Assembly (NCBI GenBank): GCA_003427395.1
Contig: BFEA01000103.1
Span: 2,845,755-2,874,244, forward strand
Length of the DNA: 28,490 nt
Origin: Chara braunii
Taxonomy: Eukaryota; Streptophyta; Charophyceae; Charales; Characeae
Reading direction: 5' to 3'
Shown: positions 27,064 to 28,490 of the stretch, in pieces
Layout: each line of letters opens with the position of its first letter
How positions within the stretch are numbered: the first letter of the stretch is position 1
Program-made: the position numbers and the translations under genes
Notes under the pieces: model-generated
What the model was told of the DNA's origin: nothing
The model's input: only the letters and a program-made list of their open reading frames with translations
Database searches by the model: none

Positions 27064-27979
27064 CTACCCGCTTGGACGAGAAGGGAAGGAGAGAGAGGGA
27101 AAGTACGAAAGGGAGAGAGAGGGGGGGGGGGAAGAAACAGAAAGGGGAACGGGAGAGGGGAGAAAAAACTTATCTGATATCAAGCCATACACCTCCAGAC
27201 ACTCTATTCCAGTCCCTGAGGGTACCCTGAGCTCAACTGACCGATCCGCGGGAAGGGAGTGGCCATCCCTAAAGCGCTTTTCTGCTTCGGCCACACGGAG
27301 CGTCATCAGAGGAGACATGGTGAAAGGAGAAAGGGGAGGGGGGAGGGGGCAGGGAAAGCTGACGACTGGGAGACTACAGGTGTAGGAGGACATGGGGAGA
27401 TGGGTGGGAGGGTGGGTGGGGGGGTCGATAGGGCCAAGATGAACAGTAGTAGCACCAACAGTGCCAAAAAGGTTAGGAAGGCGAGAAAGTTGCAAGACGC
27501 CCAATCCATCGCTTCCTGTTTCTCATCCTTCTTCATATTCCTAGCGCTACCTCTATTGCTGCGACCGCGATCCTAGTTCCAGCAGCAATGCAGCAGAGCG
27601 CGAGTGAGAGCGTAAGCGCAACGGAAAGAATTGCGAATGTTGTGACCCCGTACGAGATTCTGGCCGGCTTCAGCCAGATAGACTCCTCCTTGCTGAGCCA
27701 CATTGCTGCAGATGCAATGACAATATTTGGGATAAGCTCTAGTAGAAAGACTTGGATGAGGTAGACGCAAATGAGAAGTGATAGCGGCGCGTGCATGGAG
27801 GTTGCGGCGATACACGTATTCATTGCATGATTTTCAATCTTGCTTAGTGCCCTGCTGTGGCGCGGAATGCTAGCTGCTAATCTGCGTTGCGACCGAGGAA
27901 GAAGAAAAAAAAGAAATTATACCACTTCCTCGTTGTCCCCTTGCTCCTTCAGTTGGTCGAGGTCGATTTCAACGTCCAT
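27064..27979 (-). CDS. Putative multi-exon small membrane protein, copy B (paralogue of 5811-6731)
   Basis: Family not recognised. In order on the minus strand: ATG 27979 starts an acidic segment (MDVEIDLDQLKEQGDNEEV) followed by GTATAA, a possible donor at the place where copy A has GTAACG; a segment at 27823-27540 with two membrane spans, sharing LIPNIVIASA, LSKEE and AR with copy A; a third span at about 27510-27440 (NFLAFLTFLALLVLLLFILAL) after a CAG acceptor-like site; a pyrimidine-rich stretch; and a soluble tail from about 27320 (MSPLMTLRVAEAEKRFRDGH, then SLPADRSVELRV) to about 27170, open where copy A is frameshifted. Conservation of protein-level features over more diverged DNA suggests it was or is coding. 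Splice sites and total length are inferred. Confidence 0.45.
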
Positions 27980-28490
27980 CGCGGAGAAACAAAACTGCTC
28001 CTACTTGCTCCTCCCAGGACGTAGCTTCTCGCAAACTCGCTCACCGCGCTGCTCTCACAGGTTCGTTTGCTTTACTTGTTGATTCCTACCCCTTAATATT
28101 CCTTCTTTTTATTTGAGTGAGGTTGCTCCCTATCTCGCGTTTCCCGAGGTGGAAAATTCAAAATTTCCTTCACGCGCTTACAGGACCATGTCCCCTCTTG
28201 GCACGACTTTCTTTTAGAAGCAATATGGCATTCGAACTGAAGGGTTCCTTCAGCAATTTCAAACAACCGTATCGATGGCAATTCCTATGCATTATTCATT
28301 CCTCAAAAACCTGTATGCCTTGTTCGGGTGACTTTGGCATGCCTTCTTCTGCCTCTGCTTTCTCGTTCTGTGTTTCGATCGTTCAAGGGTTCGATCCAAC
28401 CCGACTACTGTTGTTTGTCGTTTTCAGGCCTTAGTGGCTTTTAGCAGGGTCAGGAAAACAACAGCGTAAACGTCAACCGTCAGAAAAAAA
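27980..28490. other. No gene recognised; possible upstream region of copy B
   Basis: Frames 28117-28434 (+) and 28093-28281 (-) overlap and show no domain. If copy B is a gene this interval holds its 5' flank; I see no clear core promoter motif. Confidence 0.45.

Noticed and set aside
27280-27325. A second hammerhead core on the minus strand (CTGATGACGC)
   Set aside because: No proper stem II is formed, the second core reads GAAG, and the segment is explained by copy B coding sequence.

Overview
The window looks like repeat-dominated eukaryotic nuclear DNA, most likely from a charophyte green alga of the Chara type. This rests on the style of the mobile elements (a Ty3/gypsy-type gag and a Penelope-like element with an N-terminal GIY-YIG nuclease, both of which resemble Chara predicted proteins as I remember them), long (GA)n/(CT)n tracts, possible GT-AG introns and the absence of operons. 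The species is inference; no search was run. I see no complete, certain host gene.

Layout. 0-2.9 kb: a (GT)(GA) microsatellite, two copies of one ~105 bp foldback (MITE-like) family and an unrelated hairpin with ~43 bp arms. 2.9-5.6 kb: a (CT)n tract, a poly(A)-tailed SINE-like unit on the minus strand, a tRNA-related sequence with tRNA box spacing, (GA)n and purine tracts. 5.8-6.75 kb, minus: copy A of a small multi-pass membrane protein gene; its paralogue, copy B, lies at 27.06-27.98 kb on the same strand. 7.05-10.37 kb, minus: a decayed Penelope-like element with a broken ORF1 and a 532-codon ORF whose GIY-YIG residues are intact, cut off where the reverse transcriptase should begin. 11.45-13.1 kb: further candidate fragments of that element class and the first copy of a ~450 bp dispersed repeat, repeated at 16.1-16.56 kb. 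13.4-15.5 kb: inverted repeats, chains of short perfect hairpins, (GA)n and a second SINE-like copy. 16.6-18.6 kb: mostly featureless. 18.6-19.02 kb: a large hairpin with direct repeats. 19.6-22.6 kb: remains of an LTR retrotransposon (possible primer-binding site, minisatellite leader, gag with several in-frame stops, mutated protease start) with no RT or integrase. 23.4-24.0 kb: a 54 bp minisatellite that reads as an 18-residue Gly-rich repeat on the minus strand. 24.2-25.2 kb: a repeat family flanking (CT)n, a strong candidate hammerhead ribozyme at about 24397-24453, then a string of consecutive short hairpins. 25.83-26.99 kb: four tandem ~300 bp units, each with a nested hairpin. 27.06-27.98 kb: membrane gene copy B.

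The main point of interest is the hammerhead motif. Stem I and stem II are closed perfect hairpins in the right order around CTGATGA and GAAA, with stem III open, as in the type III hammerheads of plant retrozymes. The ~0.7 kb beyond it is rich in self-complementary hairpins. This may be a non-autonomous ribozyme-bearing retroelement not obviously linked to the other elements here. The mobile-element genes are mostly broken by stops that are each one transition away from a Gln or Trp codon, as expected from deamination decay.
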